Below are positions 23,296 to 32,463 of a stretch of 64,000 nucleotides of DNA, piece after piece. Source of the DNA: Aliiroseovarius sediminilitoris (GTDB taxonomy: Bacteria > Pseudomonadota > Alphaproteobacteria > Rhodobacterales > Rhodobacteraceae). The stretch covers positions 1,116,001 to 1,180,000 of the forward strand of contig NZ_FOJB01000001.1 in the NCBI RefSeq assembly GCF_900109955.1, given 5' to 3'. Below the pieces are notes generated by a model. That model did no database searches. It had not been told where the DNA came from and saw only the letters and a list, made by a program, of their open reading frames with translations. Both the position numbers and the translations under genes were made by a program. The number at the start of each line of letters is the position of its first letter. Position 1 is the first letter of the stretch.

Positions 23296-24690
23296 ATGGC
23301 CCGTCGATTTGGAATGAAATGTGCAAGCGTCCTGTTGGCGATCGGCGTTTCTGCCGCGCAGGCGCCGTTGGCCATGGCGGAAACGCTGTCTGATGCAATG
23401 GCAGCCGCTTATAAGCAGAGTGGTCTTCTGGATCAAAACCAAGCTCTGTTACGCGCGGCGGACGAGGATGTCGCGATTGCACAGGCAGCACTGCGCCCGA
23501 CCTTGAACTATGCCATTACCCATGGCTGGACGGACCCGAACACCAGCATTTCCGGCAACTCGGCATGGGCCACAACGGCGTCGTTGACGGCCGAGTTTCT
23601 GATCTACAATTTCGGGCGCGGCAAGGCGGCAGTTGAGGCACAGAAAGAGATTGTTTTGGCCACGCGCGACGGATTGGTCAGCGTCGAGCAGCAAGTGCTT
23701 TTGCGTGCGGTCAAGGCCTATGTGGACGTTCGATCTGCCGTCGAGAATGCACAGCTTCAGAGCAATTCGGTCCGGGTTTTGACACAGGAATTGCGTGCGG
23801 CCAATGACCGGTTCGAAGTGGGCGAAGTGACCCAGACAGATGTCGCATTGGCACAGGCCCGTCTGGCCGCGGCGCGCGCCAACGAAGCTTCGGCGCGCGG
23901 CAATCTGGCAATCGCCCGTGAAGAATATCGGGCGGCAACCGGAAACTTGCCCGGTGCGCTGTCCACACCGCCAGCCCTGCCGATGACGGCAAAAACACTG
24001 GATGCAGCCAAAGCAATCGCGCGTCAGGGGCACCCTGATATTCTTGCGGCGCAACACAATGTGGCAGCGGCTGACCTTGCTATCGAGATTTCGATGGCCG
24101 CCATGAAACCGGCGCTGGTCGGCAGCGCGGAAACCAAATGGCAAGATGTGGGCGGAACGGATTTTGTCTCCAACAACGTCGGGGTGTCGCTTCGGGGAAC
24201 GATCTATTCTGGTGGTAAGCTATCGGCGGACTATCGCAAAGCGGTCGCAAATGCTGAAGCGGCTCGCGCCGGGTTGCATCAGACCCGTTTGGCTGTCGAT
24301 CAGGGCGTTGCCAATGCCTGGGCGCAGCTTGCCATTGCGGCGGCTTCTCTGGAAGCGACCGAACGTCAGATCCGCGCCAGCCGGGTTGCCCTGCGCGGTG
24401 CCCGGGAAGAAGCACAACTCGGGTCGCGCACCACGCTTGACGTGCTGAATGCCGAGCAAGAGCTCTTGAACGCAGAGGCCAGTCGCATCACCGCACAATC
24501 CAACCAATACCTCGCGGCCTATTCACTGTTGTCGTCGATGGGATTGCTGACCGCAGAGCACCTGAAACTGGGCGTGGTGATCTATGATCCCGAGGCCTAT
24601 TTCAATACGGTCAAGTCCGCACCGGTCCAACGGGTCAGCCCGCAGGGCAAGCGTTTGGACAGCCTGTTGGAAGCACTTGGCAAAAATTGA
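23296..24690 (+). CDS. TolC-family outer-membrane efflux/type I secretion channel
   Basis: Outer-membrane factor of the TolC family, 464 residues. The precursor has a signal peptide ending AMAE, then two OEP repeats. The long helical hairpins are visible as repeated heptad stretches (about residues 65-200 and 270-400), with RFEVGEVTQTDVALAQARLA in the first repeat and EEAQLGSRTTLDVLNAEQEL in the second. These are the classical TolC tip motifs. It follows the methyltransferase gene and precedes the PopZ-like gene. It probably serves several inner-membrane exporters, as no dedicated partner is nearby. Confidence 0.93.
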   Translation: MARRFGMKCASVLLAIGVSAAQAPLAMAETLSDAMAAAYKQSGLLDQNQALLRAADEDVAIAQAALRPTLNYAITHGWTDPNTSISGNSAWATTASLTAEFLIYNFGRGKAAVEAQKEIVLATRDGLVSVEQQVLLRAVKAYVDVRSAVENAQLQSNSVRVLTQELRAANDRFEVGEVTQTDVALAQARLAAARANEASARGNLAIAREEYRAATGNLPGALSTPPALPMTAKTLDAAKAIARQGHPDILAAQHNVAAADLAIEISMAAMKPALVGSAETKWQDVGGTDFVSNNVGVSLRGTIYSGGKLSADYRKAVANAEAARAGLHQTRLAVDQGVANAWAQLAIAAASLEATERQIRASRVALRGAREEAQLGSRTTLDVLNAEQELLNAEASRITAQSNQYLAAYSLLSSMGLLTAEHLKLGVVIYDPEAYFNTVKSAPVQRVSPQGKRLDSLLEALGKN

Positions 24691-24789
24691 AACAGTTCGT
24701 TCAGTTGTGCGAACGCTCTGCATTGGGTAGTGTTCTGGTAATGAAGGCCGGACGGACCGGTCCAAGGAACAAATTGCAGGTGTTTTTGC

Positions 24790-25653
24790 ATGTCTGACCC
24801 GGTTTCAAATGCCGAGATAGAGGATGTCCTGTCCTCGATTCGTCGGCTGATCTCTGAAAGTAAAGCGACCGATGAGCGAGCGGATTCGGGTAAAACGGAA
24901 AAGCTGGTCCTGACACCCGCGTTTCGGGTTCATGACGAGGGCAGCAAGAAAGCTGCCAATCGGGCACCCGATCGCGACCTTGAGCAGAAGAGGTCTGCTG
25001 CTTCGAATACACTGCCACAAAATCCCCCTGCCGAAAAAGCAGACATCGGTGAAGACGACCGTCCGAATCCGGTTTTCTCGCATCGCGGCTATTCCCCACC
25101 CGATGATGGGGATGTGGAAGAAATGCACACTGACCTGTCCGCGACCTCGGACGACGCGGTGTCGCGGACCGGACGAGTCTCGAATTTCCAAGATCCCGCC
25201 AATCAACGTCAGGACCTTTGGGAAGCTGACGGCGGGGATGAGACAACCCAAACCGATGTATTGATGTTCCATGCGGCGCGGCTGCGTTCGGAAGATGAAC
25301 ATGTCATCGTAGGGGAAAGCAATCCGGGTGACTGGTCAGACGAATCGGATGGCGGCGAAGCTGACGAAGCGCCGTTTGTTGCCGTGGACGATTCCGCAGA
25401 TGAACGGTCGTTACCGCCCGCCGACACTGTCCATAACCGTGATGAGCACATGACCCCGATACCGACGGGACGTGAGGTCGAAATCGTTGGCGACGATACA
25501 GACATCATTGATGAAGAAGTGGTTCAGGCCATGGTTGCCCGACTGGTGCGGGAAGAGCTGCAAGGCGAGGTTGGTGAAAAGATCACCCAGTCCATCCGCC
25601 GCTTTGTCCGGCGCGAGATCGAACGCGCGCTGACCCTGAAAGGGTTGGAATAG
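24790..25653 (+). CDS. DUF2497/PopZ-like polar organising protein
   Basis: This 287-residue, strongly acidic protein has three parts. The conserved N-terminal helix NAEIEDVLSSIRRLISES (residues 7-24) matches the PopZ N-terminal motif of Caulobacter. A long unstructured acidic Asp/Glu/Pro/Ser-rich middle follows (about 25-235). The C-terminal helices (VQAMVARLVREEL, then ITQSIRRFVRREIERAL) match the rhodobacteral DUF2497 end. PopZ forms pole-organising condensates that bind regulators through the N-terminal helix and oligomerise through the C-terminus. A polar scaffold role here is inferred from the architecture. Confidence 0.8.
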   Translation: MSDPVSNAEIEDVLSSIRRLISESKATDERADSGKTEKLVLTPAFRVHDEGSKKAANRAPDRDLEQKRSAASNTLPQNPPAEKADIGEDDRPNPVFSHRGYSPPDDGDVEEMHTDLSATSDDAVSRTGRVSNFQDPANQRQDLWEADGGDETTQTDVLMFHAARLRSEDEHVIVGESNPGDWSDESDGGEADEAPFVAVDDSADERSLPPADTVHNRDEHMTPIPTGREVEIVGDDTDIIDEEVVQAMVARLVREELQGEVGEKITQSIRRFVRREIERALTLKGLE

Positions 25654-25662
25654 GCGCGGGCG

Positions 25663-27108
25663 TCACTCGGCGAGGCTCAGCAAGCGATCAAGGTCCAGGT
25701 GAGTTTCGACATGTTGGGCCAAAGCATCCAGCGTGGTGTCAACCCGGGTTTCGAAGCCAGACGACGCTGCCCGCGCGCCCAGTTCTTCCAGATAAGCCTT
25801 TCTGAACCCATCTGCCGAGAACAGACCATGCAGATAGCATCCCAGAACGCGGCCATCGGCGCTGACGGCCCCCTCGGGTCGGCCATCCACTGACAGCCAG
25901 GCACGTGCAGTGTCCGGGCCGGTGCTGCGACCCAGATGGATTTCATAGCCCTTGACAGGCTCGCCCGAGGCGATGTGACGGGCTTTGATCAAGGCCAAGG
26001 TCTTCTTGGGTTCCAAATGGGTGGTGATCAGAAGGTGCCCCAGACCTGCCACCTGTCCAGGTGGGCCTTCGATCCCGCTCTGGTCGATGATCTTCTGCCC
26101 CAGCATCTGATAACCACCACATATCCCCAACACATGACCACCGCGTCGAATATGGGCGGCCAGATCCACATCCCATCCTTGGGCGCGGAAATCTGCGAGG
26201 TCGGCAATGGTGGATTTCGAACCGGGGATCAGCACCAAATGGGCGTCACCGGGCAGCGCACGGCCGGGTTCGATGATATCGACCGTTACGTCGGGTTCGT
26301 TAACCAGCGGGTCCAGATCATCGAAATTCGCAATTCGGTTCAGACGCGGCACCGCGATTTTGAACGCACCCCCCGGACGGGTCGCGATGTCCATCACATC
26401 CTCGGCAGGCAGGCGCCACGCGTCGGCGAACCAGGGTAGCGTGCCCAGATCATGCCAGCCGGTGCGGTCCGCGATTGCGGCGGCGCCGTCGGCAAACAGG
26501 GTCGGGTCGCCGCGAAACTTGTTTACCAGAAAGGCTTTGATCCGGTTGCGATCCCGGGCTGGCAGCACCGCATGAGTGCCCACAAGCTGTGCGATCACTC
26601 CGCCGCGGTCGATGTCACCGGCCAGCACGACGGGCAGGTTCGCGGCCTCGGCAAAGCCCATATTGGCAATGTCGCCCGCGCGCAGGTTGATCTCGGCGGG
26701 GCTGCCCGCACCTTCGACGATGATCAGATCGCGGCCTGTGCCCAACCGGTGAAAACTATCCAGCACACGTGGCATCAGATCGGCCTTGGCCTTGCCATAG
26801 TCGCGGGCTTTCATTGTGGTAAAACGTTGTCCCTGCACGATCACTTGCGCGCCGGTGTCGGTTTCGGGCTTCAGCAGCACAGGGTTCATGTCGACCATCG
26901 GCTTTAACCCGCAAGCGCGTGCCTGAAGGGCCTGCGCCCGCCCGATCTCGCCACCGTCGACGGTCACAGCGGCATTGTTCGACATGTTTTGTGGCTTGAA
27001 CGGCGCGACATTCAGGCCGCGTATAACACAGGCGCGCGCGATCCCTGCCACCAGCAGGGATTTTCCCACGTTCGAGCCTGCGCCCTGTATCATGATCGCT
27101 TTGGTCAT
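25663..27108 (-). CDS. cobQ: cobyric acid synthase
   Basis: CobQ amidates four side chains of adenosylcobyrinic acid a,c-diamide in B12 synthesis, using glutamine and ATP. The 481-residue protein begins with the dethiobiotin-synthetase-like P-loop [18 protein letters not shown], then SNNAAV and [11 protein letters not shown]. The C-terminal glutamine amidotransferase domain has the nucleophile Cys in [11 protein letters not shown] (about residue 333) and the catalytic His near GCYLHGLFS. It is convergent with the PopZ-like gene. No cobalamin riboswitch is evident in the 120 bp upstream. It supplies cofactor relevant to ecm in this window. Confidence 0.96.
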   Translation of the reverse strand: MTKAIMIQGAGSNVGKSLLVAGIARACVIRGLNVAPFKPQNMSNNAAVTVDGGEIGRAQALQARACGLKPMVDMNPVLLKPETDTGAQVIVQGQRFTTMKARDYGKAKADLMPRVLDSFHRLGTGRDLIIVEGAGSPAEINLRAGDIANMGFAEAANLPVVLAGDIDRGGVIAQLVGTHAVLPARDRNRIKAFLVNKFRGDPTLFADGAAAIADRTGWHDLGTLPWFADAWRLPAEDVMDIATRPGGAFKIAVPRLNRIANFDDLDPLVNEPDVTVDIIEPGRALPGDAHLVLIPGSKSTIADLADFRAQGWDVDLAAHIRRGGHVLGICGGYQMLGQKIIDQSGIEGPPGQVAGLGHLLITTHLEPKKTLALIKARHIASGEPVKGYEIHLGRSTGPDTARAWLSVDGRPEGAVSADGRVLGCYLHGLFSADGFRKAYLEELGARAASSGFETRVDTTLDALAQHVETHLDLDRLLSLAE

Positions 27109-27175
27109 ACCGGTTGCATAGGAGCTTTTCGCAAATCTGCCCAGCCCTGAACCGACGGATGATCGGCCGTGAACG

Positions 27176-27198
27176 AAAAACGCGCCCCTTGGGACGCG
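27176..27198 (-). terminator. intrinsic terminator after the DUF6280 gene
   Basis: On the minus strand an 8-bp GC-rich stem (27198-27191 with 27188-27181, one G-T pair, 2-base turn) is followed by five T's (27180-27176). It begins about 30 bp after the stop of the DUF6280 gene. Confidence 0.75.
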
Positions 27199-27228
27199 AC
27201 TTCGTTCGATCCGGCACGGATCGTCTGG

Positions 27229-27546
27229 TTATGCGGCTTCTGCCTGTGCGGCGTTGCGACGCTCGCTTTCTTCGCGGCTCAGCGCTACGGACGTGCGAAT
27301 GCCTTTGGAAACGAATTCCATCAGGCCCTTCACGACACGTTCGTTCGGGTCGATGCCAGCACAGCTCAACACCTCACGTCCGTCGCGCGAACGTGCCCAG
27401 CGGGCAATCTGGTCGGGGCCGTTGCCGTATTTCTTGTCATCGGCGATTGCGTCGTCCAACGCGGCCAGCACCACAGCGGCAAACAATTTGCGCGCGCGGT
27501 TGCCTTGTTCGTTGTTGAAAGCGGTACCGTCTACGGAGTCCAGCAT
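27229..27546 (-). CDS. DUF6280 family protein
   Basis: This small soluble protein of 105 residues is recognised as the DUF6280 type common in Rhodobacterales. It has an N-terminal VDGTAFNNEQGNRARKLFAA, a central DDKKYGNGPDQIARWARSRD and a C-terminal NERVVKGLMEFVSKG helix. It is probably helical and cytoplasmic; no function is known. It stands alone between cobQ and the divergent efp gene and has its own terminator. Confidence 0.8.
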   Translation of the reverse strand: MLDSVDGTAFNNEQGNRARKLFAAVVLAALDDAIADDKKYGNGPDQIARWARSRDGREVLSCAGIDPNERVVKGLMEFVSKGIRTSVALSREESERRNAAQAEAA

Positions 27547-27738
27547 GGTCGTCCTTTATTTTTCTTGCTCTTGCGCTCGTCGGAGTAGCGGACAATATGG
27601 CCTTTTCTGCGTGATTCGGTATCCCCGCAGCCACATGCCTGCTATGCGTTTTACGCATGGCTTCGGCGTTAGGCATACCAAATACGTCACCTTGCCAGAG
27701 CCAGACCGTCAAGATATAGGTGCAGGCCAACAGAGTTC

Positions 27739-27755
27739 AACCTTTTGCAAAGGTT
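27739..27755 (+). promoter_or_regulatory. hairpin enclosing the efp ribosome binding site
   Basis: A perfect 7-bp inverted repeat (AACCTTT / AAAGGTT, 3-base loop) ends 6 bp before the efp ATG at 27762. The AAAGG in its right arm is the best Shine-Dalgarno for efp, so the hairpin could modulate translation. The repeat is short and AT-rich, so its strength is modest. Confidence 0.4.
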
Positions 27756-27761
27756 TAAGGT

Positions 27762-28325
27762 ATGCCCAAAATCAATGGTAACGAAATCCGGCCCGGCAAC
27801 GTGTTGGAACATAATGGCGGTCTGTGGGCTGCGGTGAAGGTCGATCACGTCAAACCGGGCAAGGGCGGCGCGTTCGCTCAGGTCGAGATGCGCAACCTGC
27901 GCAACGGATCGAAACTGAACGAACGCTTCCGGTCGGCGGACAAGGTCGAACGGGTGCGGCTTGAACAGAAAGACCAACAGTTCCTTTATGAAGACGACGG
28001 GATGCTGATCTTTATGGATACGGAAACCTATGAGCAGATCCAACTGCCTGCTGACCTGCTGGGAGAGCGCCGTCCGTTCCTGCAAGATGGTATGACCATC
28101 GTGGTGGAATTCTATGAAAGTGAGGCGCTGAACGCGACCTTGCCGCAGAAAGTGACCTGTACCATTGAAGAAACCGAGCCGGTCGTCAAAGGTCAAACCG
28201 CTGCCAACAGCTTCAAGCCTGCGCTGCTAGACAATGGGGTGCGCATTTCCGTGCCGCCCTTCGTCGGGCAGGGCGAGGCCATCGTGGTAAACACGGAAAC
28301 CATGGAGTATTCCGAGCGCGCATGA
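27762..28325 (+). CDS. efp: elongation factor P
   Basis: EF-P, the translation factor that rescues ribosomes stalled at polyproline stretches. The 187-residue protein has the three OB-like domains. The N-terminal region [20 protein letters not shown] leads into the loop [16 protein letters not shown], which holds the modifiable Lys near residue 34. The C-terminal domain has [20 protein letters not shown]. It is followed by a strong terminator at 28348. Length and motifs are standard. Confidence 0.97.
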   Translation: MPKINGNEIRPGNVLEHNGGLWAAVKVDHVKPGKGGAFAQVEMRNLRNGSKLNERFRSADKVERVRLEQKDQQFLYEDDGMLIFMDTETYEQIQLPADLLGERRPFLQDGMTIVVEFYESEALNATLPQKVTCTIEETEPVVKGQTAANSFKPALLDNGVRISVPPFVGQGEAIVVNTETMEYSERA

Positions 28326-28347
28326 CGCGGGCCGGGTTAGCAAAACG

Positions 28348-28376
28348 GGGCAGGGCGGTCGCTCTGCCCTTTTTTC
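28348..28376 (+). terminator. intrinsic terminator after efp
   Basis: The stem GGGCAG (28348-28353) pairs with CTGCCC (28364-28369) around a GC-rich loop and is followed by a run of T's to 28375. It lies 22 bp after the efp stop. Confidence 0.75.
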
Positions 28377-28392
28377 TTGGGAGTGCCGCGCG

Positions 28393-28938
28393 GTGACGAC
28401 CATCCTGTTCAACAAACCCTTCAATGTGCTGTCGCAATTTACCGACAAAGGCACCATGGGGTCGCAGCGCGCGACCCTGTCCGATTACATTGACATTCCG
28501 GGTGTTTATGCTGCGGGCCGACTTGATCGTGACAGCGAAGGGCTGTTGATCCTGACCGATGACGGGACGTTGCAGGCGCGAATTTCCAATCCACGACACA
28601 AACTGCCAAAGACCTATTGGGTTCAGGTCGAAGGGATGCCGGATGACAGTGCTTTGCAGGCTTTGCGAGACGGCGTTGCACTGAAAGACGGAGTGACCCG
28701 CCCTGCACAAGCCCTCTGCATTGACGCGCCCAACGCACTCTGGCTGCGCGACCCGCCCGTGCGGTTTCGCAAGTCTGTTCCAGACTGTTGGATCGAACTC
28801 ACGATCCGCGAAGGCAAAAACCGGCAGGTGCGCCGGATGACCGCTGCGGTCGGGCATCCGACCCTGCGCCTGATCCGGTATGCCGTGGGGCAATGGACGT
28901 TGGACGGCCTGGCGTCCGGCAAATGGCGCTACGCCTGA
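28393..28938 (+). CDS. RluE-type rRNA pseudouridine synthase
   Basis: Pseudouridine synthase of the RsuA/RluB/E/F family, 181 residues. There is no N-terminal S4 domain, so it resembles RluE, which modifies 23S rRNA. The catalytic motif is [20 protein letters not shown] (Asp near residue 43), followed by KTYWVQVEG and the C-terminal [20 protein letters not shown], a family hallmark. The gene starts with GTG at 28393. The stop is 10 bp from that of the convergent ygfZ-like gene. Confidence 0.92.
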   Translation: MTTILFNKPFNVLSQFTDKGTMGSQRATLSDYIDIPGVYAAGRLDRDSEGLLILTDDGTLQARISNPRHKLPKTYWVQVEGMPDDSALQALRDGVALKDGVTRPAQALCIDAPNALWLRDPPVRFRKSVPDCWIELTIREGKNRQVRRMTAAVGHPTLRLIRYAVGQWTLDGLASGKWRYA

Positions 28939-28948
28939 GGCGCGACCT

Positions 28949-29692
28949 CTATCCCAGCCAAGACACGCTGGCGTCGCCGGCCTGCATGTCCTTGCCCGCG
29001 CGATCAAACCGCAGATAGGCAATGGCCCGATCGCCGGACTGGGTGAACAACGTGCCCACCGGTTTGCCAACTGCGGTGATCTGCGTTCCAACCGGGGCCA
29101 TGCCGTCGATCTGGACCACGGTCAGCCCTTTCTTCAAGTCTGTCTTGTGTTTCATGCGGGCCGTCACCTCTTGCCCGACATAGCAACCCTTGCGGAAATC
29201 CACGCCATTCAGGCGATCTAACCCGGCCTCTAACGGATAGGTGTCCGGTGTCAGTTCGATCCCGGTTTCCGGAATGCAATGGGCGACCCGAATAGCGTCC
29301 CAATCAACGCCGTCCTGCGCGGTCTGTCCATCATAGGCGCGCCAACCCATCGCGTCATGTCGGGGATCCACAAACGCGCCATCGGGGATATCACCAACTC
29401 CGCAGGCGGGCACGATGTCGGCTGGTGTGATCTGCACATCTGCCCGAAGCTTGTACATTGTCAGTCGTTGGGTCAATGATGCCGCCAGTGGTGTTGCCAC
29501 GTCCAGCAAGATGGCATCCCCGTCCGGCACCAGAAAAAAATCAGCCAGATATTTGCCCTGCGGGGTCAACAAAGCCGTATAAACCAGCCCATCGGCCAGT
29601 TTCTTGACATCGTTGGTGATGAGGCCCTGAAGAAAGTCCTGCCGGTCATTCCCGGTCAGACGCAGAACCCTGCGCGATGTGTCTGTTGTCAT
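28949..29692 (-). CDS. YgfZ/GcvT folate-binding protein
   Basis: YgfZ-family folate-dependent protein involved in Fe-S cluster maintenance, 247 residues. It has the family start RVLRLTGNDRQDFLQGLITNDV, the signature GCYVGQEVTARMKHKTDLKKG (about residues 172-192, with the conserved Cys of the KGCYxGQE motif) and the C-terminal barrel. I use the ATG at 29692 because AGGAG lies 8 bp upstream. It reads away from the MsbA-like exporter gene. Confidence 0.9.
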   Translation of the reverse strand: MTTDTSRRVLRLTGNDRQDFLQGLITNDVKKLADGLVYTALLTPQGKYLADFFLVPDGDAILLDVATPLAASLTQRLTMYKLRADVQITPADIVPACGVGDIPDGAFVDPRHDAMGWRAYDGQTAQDGVDWDAIRVAHCIPETGIELTPDTYPLEAGLDRLNGVDFRKGCYVGQEVTARMKHKTDLKKGLTVVQIDGMAPVGTQITAVGKPVGTLFTQSGDRAIAYLRFDRAGKDMQAGDASVSWLG

Positions 29693-29745
29693 GCTGCTCT
29701 CCTGTCGCCGCCTCAATATAGGCGCGCACGCGCAAAGCGAAAGGG

Positions 29746-31623
29746 TCAGTCGCGTCGGCTGCCCAGCAACCCACTAAACAATTGGCGCACAGACCAGCGA
29801 GCCGGTTCGGACTGTTCGGGTTGCGGCAGGCGACGCTTGCGGCGCTTCCCCTTCACCGGGCGAGAGGCGGGCTTGGCTTCGTCTTGAAACTGCAACTTGT
29901 AAAGCTGGGCGTATATGCCGCCACGGGCCAGAAGCTCCTCATGTGTGCCATGATCGACCACTTGTCCCTGATCCATGACGACGATCTTGTCGGCCTCGCG
30001 CACGGTGGCCAAACGGTGGGCGATCACCAGCGTCGTGCGGTCTTTTGACAATTCGTCCAGTGCTTTCTGGACCAGTTTTTCCGACTTGGCATCCAAGGCG
30101 GATGTCGCCTCGTCCAGCAGCAGAAACGGTGCGTTGCGCAGAACCGCACGGGCAATCGCCACCCGTTGGCGCTGTCCACCCGACAGGTTCGAGCCCCTTG
30201 GCCCGGCCTGCGTGTCCAACCCTTGTTCCATCTGTGGCAGGAAATCGGAGACATGCGCCACGTCCAGTGCGTGTTTAAGGGTTTTGTCATCAACATCGGT
30301 GCGCCCCATGAGGATGTTGTCACGCAGAGTTTCGTCGAACAACAGCGCCTCTTGGCTGACGACCGAAAACAGACCGCGCAGGTGATCGAGTGGAAGCCGA
30401 GTAACATCTGTCCCACCAACCATGACCTTGCCGGTTTTGGCGTCCGCCAGTCGGGTTAAAAGATTGAAGACAGTGCTTTTTCCTGCGCCGGAAGCTCCAA
30501 CCAGCGCCGTTGTCTTGCCCGCCTCGGCGGTAAAACTCGCACCGCGCAGAACGGGCGTGTCACCATAGGAAAATCCGACATCCTTCAATTCAATCCGGGC
30601 CTTGCGCGCGGGAATTGGCAGTGCCACGGGCGTCGTGGGCGACAGGATCGACGGGCGTTCGTCAAACACGTTGCGGATGCGGGCAAGGCTGGCCAGTGCC
30701 GCCTGCCAAGCGCCCGACACTTTGCCAAGGTTTCTGAGTGGATCAAAGACCAACGCCATTGCCGTGAAAAAGCTCATGAATTCGCCGACGGTCTTGGCAC
30801 CCGAATTGATCTGCATCCCGCCATAGACCAGCACACCAAAGAACCCGACTGCGGCGATGATGTCGACCATTGCGACGATCCCGCCCTGATTGGCTTGGCT
30901 TTGCAGGTGCGTGCGGGCGAAGGCGTCAATCTCACGGTCCACGCGGCCTTGTTCGTGGCGTTCGGTGCCGGACAGCTTGATCGAGTTGATGCCATGGAAA
31001 ATCTCGTCCAACCGGGTCGAGATTTGGGCCGCTGACGACCGGCTATCCGTCGTGGTGCGCCGCACCCGTTTTTGCAGGATGCTCATCGGAATGGTCAGGA
31101 TCGGCGCTGCGGCCACCGCGACCACGACCCACAACCAGTCGATGGACAACGCCACGCCCAGCAATGCCAGAAGCGAGACGACATCGCGCGCGACAGCGGC
31201 CAGAACGACCTCCCAAATGTTGGCGATGGCTTGCGCGTCCCCGCGCACGCGTTCGATCAACGTGCCGGGGGAATTGTCGCGAAAGAAGTTGCTGTCCAGC
31301 GTCAGCATATGGGCAACCATGTCTGATTGCAGCTTGGCTGCCACCCTTTGACCGACATGGACCATCAGCACACGGTGCCCGAAGGCCGCGATAGCACGCG
31401 TGATGAAAATCGCCGCCACGATCAGCGCGACCCCGACAATCGACGAGGTGGTGCCTGACGAGAACGCCACATCAAACATCGGCTTGATCATGTAGCTCAG
31501 GCCCCCCAGCGCAAGCCCTTCCAGCAGCATCAGGAAAACAGCGGCGATAAGGGGCCAGCGATAGGCGCGCATATAGCTGCGCCACATCCAGCGGATCATG
31601 TCGGGGCGCTCTAGATCGCTCAT
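29746..31623 (-). CDS. MsbA-type ABC exporter (ATPase-permease fusion)
   Basis: Half-transporter of 625 residues with six transmembrane helices (about residues 20-330) fused to an ATPase domain. The ATPase has Walker A GASGAGKST near residue 378, the signature [16 protein letters not shown], Walker B FLLLDEATSALD and the H-loop IAHRLATV. It likely exports lipids (lipid A precursors) or drugs. The C-terminus has an extra basic tail (PVKGKRRKRRLPQP). It overlaps the phosphatase gene by 4 bp, suggesting co-transcription. Substrate assignment is by family only. Confidence 0.9.
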   Translation of the reverse strand: MSDLERPDMIRWMWRSYMRAYRWPLIAAVFLMLLEGLALGGLSYMIKPMFDVAFSSGTTSSIVGVALIVAAIFITRAIAAFGHRVLMVHVGQRVAAKLQSDMVAHMLTLDSNFFRDNSPGTLIERVRGDAQAIANIWEVVLAAVARDVVSLLALLGVALSIDWLWVVVAVAAAPILTIPMSILQKRVRRTTTDSRSSAAQISTRLDEIFHGINSIKLSGTERHEQGRVDREIDAFARTHLQSQANQGGIVAMVDIIAAVGFFGVLVYGGMQINSGAKTVGEFMSFFTAMALVFDPLRNLGKVSGAWQAALASLARIRNVFDERPSILSPTTPVALPIPARKARIELKDVGFSYGDTPVLRGASFTAEAGKTTALVGASGAGKSTVFNLLTRLADAKTGKVMVGGTDVTRLPLDHLRGLFSVVSQEALLFDETLRDNILMGRTDVDDKTLKHALDVAHVSDFLPQMEQGLDTQAGPRGSNLSGGQRQRVAIARAVLRNAPFLLLDEATSALDAKSEKLVQKALDELSKDRTTLVIAHRLATVREADKIVVMDQGQVVDHGTHEELLARGGIYAQLYKLQFQDEAKPASRPVKGKRRKRRLPQPEQSEPARWSVRQLFSGLLGSRRD

Positions 31624-32306
31624 CCTTTGCTCCGCTTGGCGTGAAACGAGGCGCTCACGGCCTCGGGGTCATAATGGTTTGCCAACCAGTCGCGCACCGT
31701 GATCGGATTGGTCTCGCAATGGATGGCGTAAGTATCCAGAAGATGATCCAGAATGCCCGCCTTTGACCAGCGTTGATGGGCGTATTTCAACGACAGTTGC
31801 GCCCGTGCCGCGTCAATGTCTGCCCCTTTTTGGTCCAGCAAATACAACGCAGCCGCAATCCCGGTGCGGTCGGCCCCGGATTTACAATGGATCAACATCG
31901 GTTTTTCGACAGTCTCCATCAGGTCGAGCAGATCCAGGTAATCCTTTGGGCTGCCAAGCACACGTGCGAAAAGCTCGTGATTATACAACGCCATACCGTA
32001 ATCCGTGCAGGCCTCTTTTTCGAACAGGTAGTATGAAAACCTGTCCGGTCCGCGCAAGTTTATCACGCTTCTGATGCCTATCTTTTGCAGGGCAGGGAAG
32101 TGAACGGGATCAGGTTGATTGGATCGCCATGCCTCGTCCGACAATTGGTATCGATTGGGCAGAATGCGTCGCAGGAAAGCATGGTCCACCAGATTGTTGT
32201 GACGCCGCGCCGCCTGACGCCCCTCGGGTGTCGAGATATCGGTGCCAAACGAGCTTTTCCAGCTGCGTTCCCATTGTTTGATCCGGGCATAGACCTTGGA
32301 AAACAT
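31620..32306 (-). CDS. protein tyrosine phosphatase family protein
   Basis: Cysteine phosphatase of the dual-specificity/tyrosine-phosphatase-like type, 228 residues. The P-loop HCKSGADRTGIAAALYLL (about residues 142-159) has the catalytic Cys and Arg. The upstream IRSVINLRGPDRFSYY segment holds the strand before the general acid region. I start at the ATG at 32306, because the upstream part reads through a non-conserved region. It is the first gene of a pair with the MsbA-like exporter, so it might act on a lipid phosphate or surface component. That is inference. Confidence 0.85.
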   Translation of the reverse strand: MFSKVYARIKQWERSWKSSFGTDISTPEGRQAARRHNNLVDHAFLRRILPNRYQLSDEAWRSNQPDPVHFPALQKIGIRSVINLRGPDRFSYYLFEKEACTDYGMALYNHELFARVLGSPKDYLDLLDLMETVEKPMLIHCKSGADRTGIAAALYLLDQKGADIDAARAQLSLKYAHQRWSKAGILDHLLDTYAIHCETNPITVRDWLANHYDPEAVSASFHAKRSKG

Positions 32307-32463
32307 GGTGTCTCCGGTGCGCTGGCCCGGCAGAAGTGCGGGCAGTTTCACGGCGGTGTATCCTGTCGGACAGGTCCAGACAAGCACAGCGGGGTGACGG
32401 GTTGTTGACGCGTTGACAGGGGCGCAGTACCGATTGGAAAATTCGCAACAGGACGAGCGCAGT

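Noticed and set aside
25660-27230. A cobalamin riboswitch at cobQ
   Set aside because: The 120 bp upstream of cobQ contains no B12-box-like conserved segment that I could find, only the terminator of the neighbouring gene.
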